Shown here piece after piece: positions 62,849-64,000 of a stretch of 64,000 nucleotides of DNA. Both the position numbers and the translations under genes were made by a program. The notes under the pieces are model-generated. The model worked only from the letters and a program-made list of their open reading frames with translations. It had not been told where the DNA came from and did no database searches. Location: contig OY829656.1 of NCBI GenBank assembly GCA_963691815.1, positions 3,544,910 to 3,608,909 on the forward strand. The letters are read 5' to 3'. Origin of the DNA: Echiichthys vipera (taxonomy: Eukaryota; Chordata; Actinopteri; Perciformes; Trachinidae). The stretch's first letter is position 1. Each line of letters begins with the position of its first letter.

Positions 62849-63363
62849 TAAGAAAATTCAAGTTTTTATCCTCTTTCATTTCATTAAAGCAACAGATGTG
62901 GTACATGTAGTGTTTTAGGCTAACATCGTTAGCGTTGCTAGCTTGCGGAGGAATGAAGAGCCAGAGTCGTCGTGGTTACGAAGCTGTAAACAGTTTAATT
63001 ATTGTGACATCAGAGCAGCAGGACGAACCAACAGAGCAGAACTACATTCATCAGAAACACCACACCCGTCCCTAAGTCACTTGGTGTGTTAAGGTTTTGT
63101 GCCGCCACTCGCTCTGGTCTCTATACACACACATCTACATAAACACACGTTACGCAGGTGTTCTGCGTCTATGTACAGGTGCTACATCAAACCATGCAGA
63201 GCCGTGATTGGCTGCTACAGCCGTCAGGTGATCTGACAACCCAGAGAAGTGCAGTGCAGAGAAACAAACGGGGAACATTCAAACCAAACAAATCAGGATA
63301 AAGTGAAGATAGTTTAACAGGAGGTGCGTGCGTGCGTGCGTGCGTGTACGTGTGTGTGTGTGT

Positions 63364-63407
<44 letters not shown>

Positions 63408-64000
63408 GAGGGAGGGAGGGAGGGAGGGGTCACATCTCAGTCTCAGCCAATAAGCTCTCACCTAGACCTGACGTCAGCAAGACCATCTGGGGGCTGGAGT
63501 CTGTGGGGTCAAAGAACGACACGTTTAGAGCGTCAGACCGCCGAGTCAGCCGTCAAACATCCTGACGATGAGTTTCCAAACGACGGCTCAGTTTTTACAT
63601 TGATTTCCTTCAAAGAAACAAAGTTTAAAAGAATAGTTTGAAAGGTTTTCCAGCTTTTAACTCCCTATGAAACCACAACGTCACACTTCAGTTTGAGTAG
63701 AAGTTAAACAAACCCGCTGGGAGGTTTATGCTAACTGTTGTCCCCGTTTTCCCAGTCTTTATGCTAAGCTAGGCTAACCAGCTGCTGGCTAGCTTCATGT
63801 AGCACGCAGACACCAGAGTACAAGTCGGGATTTTCACTAAATGTTGAACTGTTCCTTTGAAAGAAATGAATCTAAAAACTGATGTTTAAGTGTTTGATTA
63901 TATACAGATATTCTAACACATTGGCTAAACATGTAAAAACCAGACAGTGTTTCAGTGTTTCCTGTTTTCAATCCTTTGTAAAGACGCCGTCACACCAGCG
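62849..64000. other. no gene recognised; TG and GGGA microsatellites
   Basis: Contains TGCG/TG repeats (63323-63402) and a (GGGA)n run (63403-63428). The remainder is unremarkable. Confidence 0.5.

Overview
The window is vertebrate nuclear DNA, almost certainly from a ray-finned (teleost, probably percomorph) fish. The evidence is two intron-containing vertebrate genes, teleost-type tRNA-derived SINEs, L2-like and other non-LTR fragments, Harbinger- and pogo-like DNA transposon remnants, and an exceptionally high load of microsatellites and minisatellites. No tools were run; exon limits come from reading frame, splice consensus and recalled human protein sequences.

Gene 1 (minus strand) is tjap1, tight junction-associated protein 1. 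A CpG-rich promoter and non-coding first exon lie at about 27.6-28.3 kb, two further non-coding exons near 14.4 and 12.4 kb, and coding exons at 7463-8707, 3853-3881, 2364-2525 and 1884-1950. The C-terminal exons lie beyond base 1. The first coding exon is 415 codons, where the human protein has about 33 residues. It carries a GILK and a KVRF motif, which match the two classical protein phosphatase 1 docking motifs (SILK and RVxF).

Gene 2 (plus strand) is dlk2, the non-canonical Notch ligand. Two likely non-coding exons lie at about 44.0 and 48.6 kb, and five coding exons lie between 50279 and 57379. The 396-residue product has a signal peptide, six EGF repeats, one membrane segment and a short tail. 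tjap1 and dlk2 lie head to head. As I recall, human TJAP1-DLK2 and the paralogous pair BEGAIN-DLK1 have the same arrangement, so this appears to be an ancient conserved block.

The rest is introns and intergenic DNA dominated by tandem arrays. These include a 1.6-kb polypurine tract next to the tjap1 splice donor (5.8-7.4 kb), a 1.44-kb near-perfect tandem duplication (24.7-27.5 kb), a 27-bp minisatellite (28.4-29.8 kb), a 3.9-kb array of CTGTCTGTTTATTCAC-type units with higher-order duplications (30.7-34.6 kb), an array whose unit contains a perfect splice junction (35.2-36.2 kb), a 13-bp and an 83-bp array (39-42 kb), paired CTG-repeat segments (42.3 and 45.4 kb) and a TTGG array in a dlk2 intron. 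Three full copies of a Harbinger-type element (TAA/TTA target sites, a Myb/SANT-like reading-frame remnant and a perfect TGACGTCA site) lie at 23.9, 37.5 and 49.1 kb. I found no rRNA, functional tRNA, CRISPR array or viral gene.
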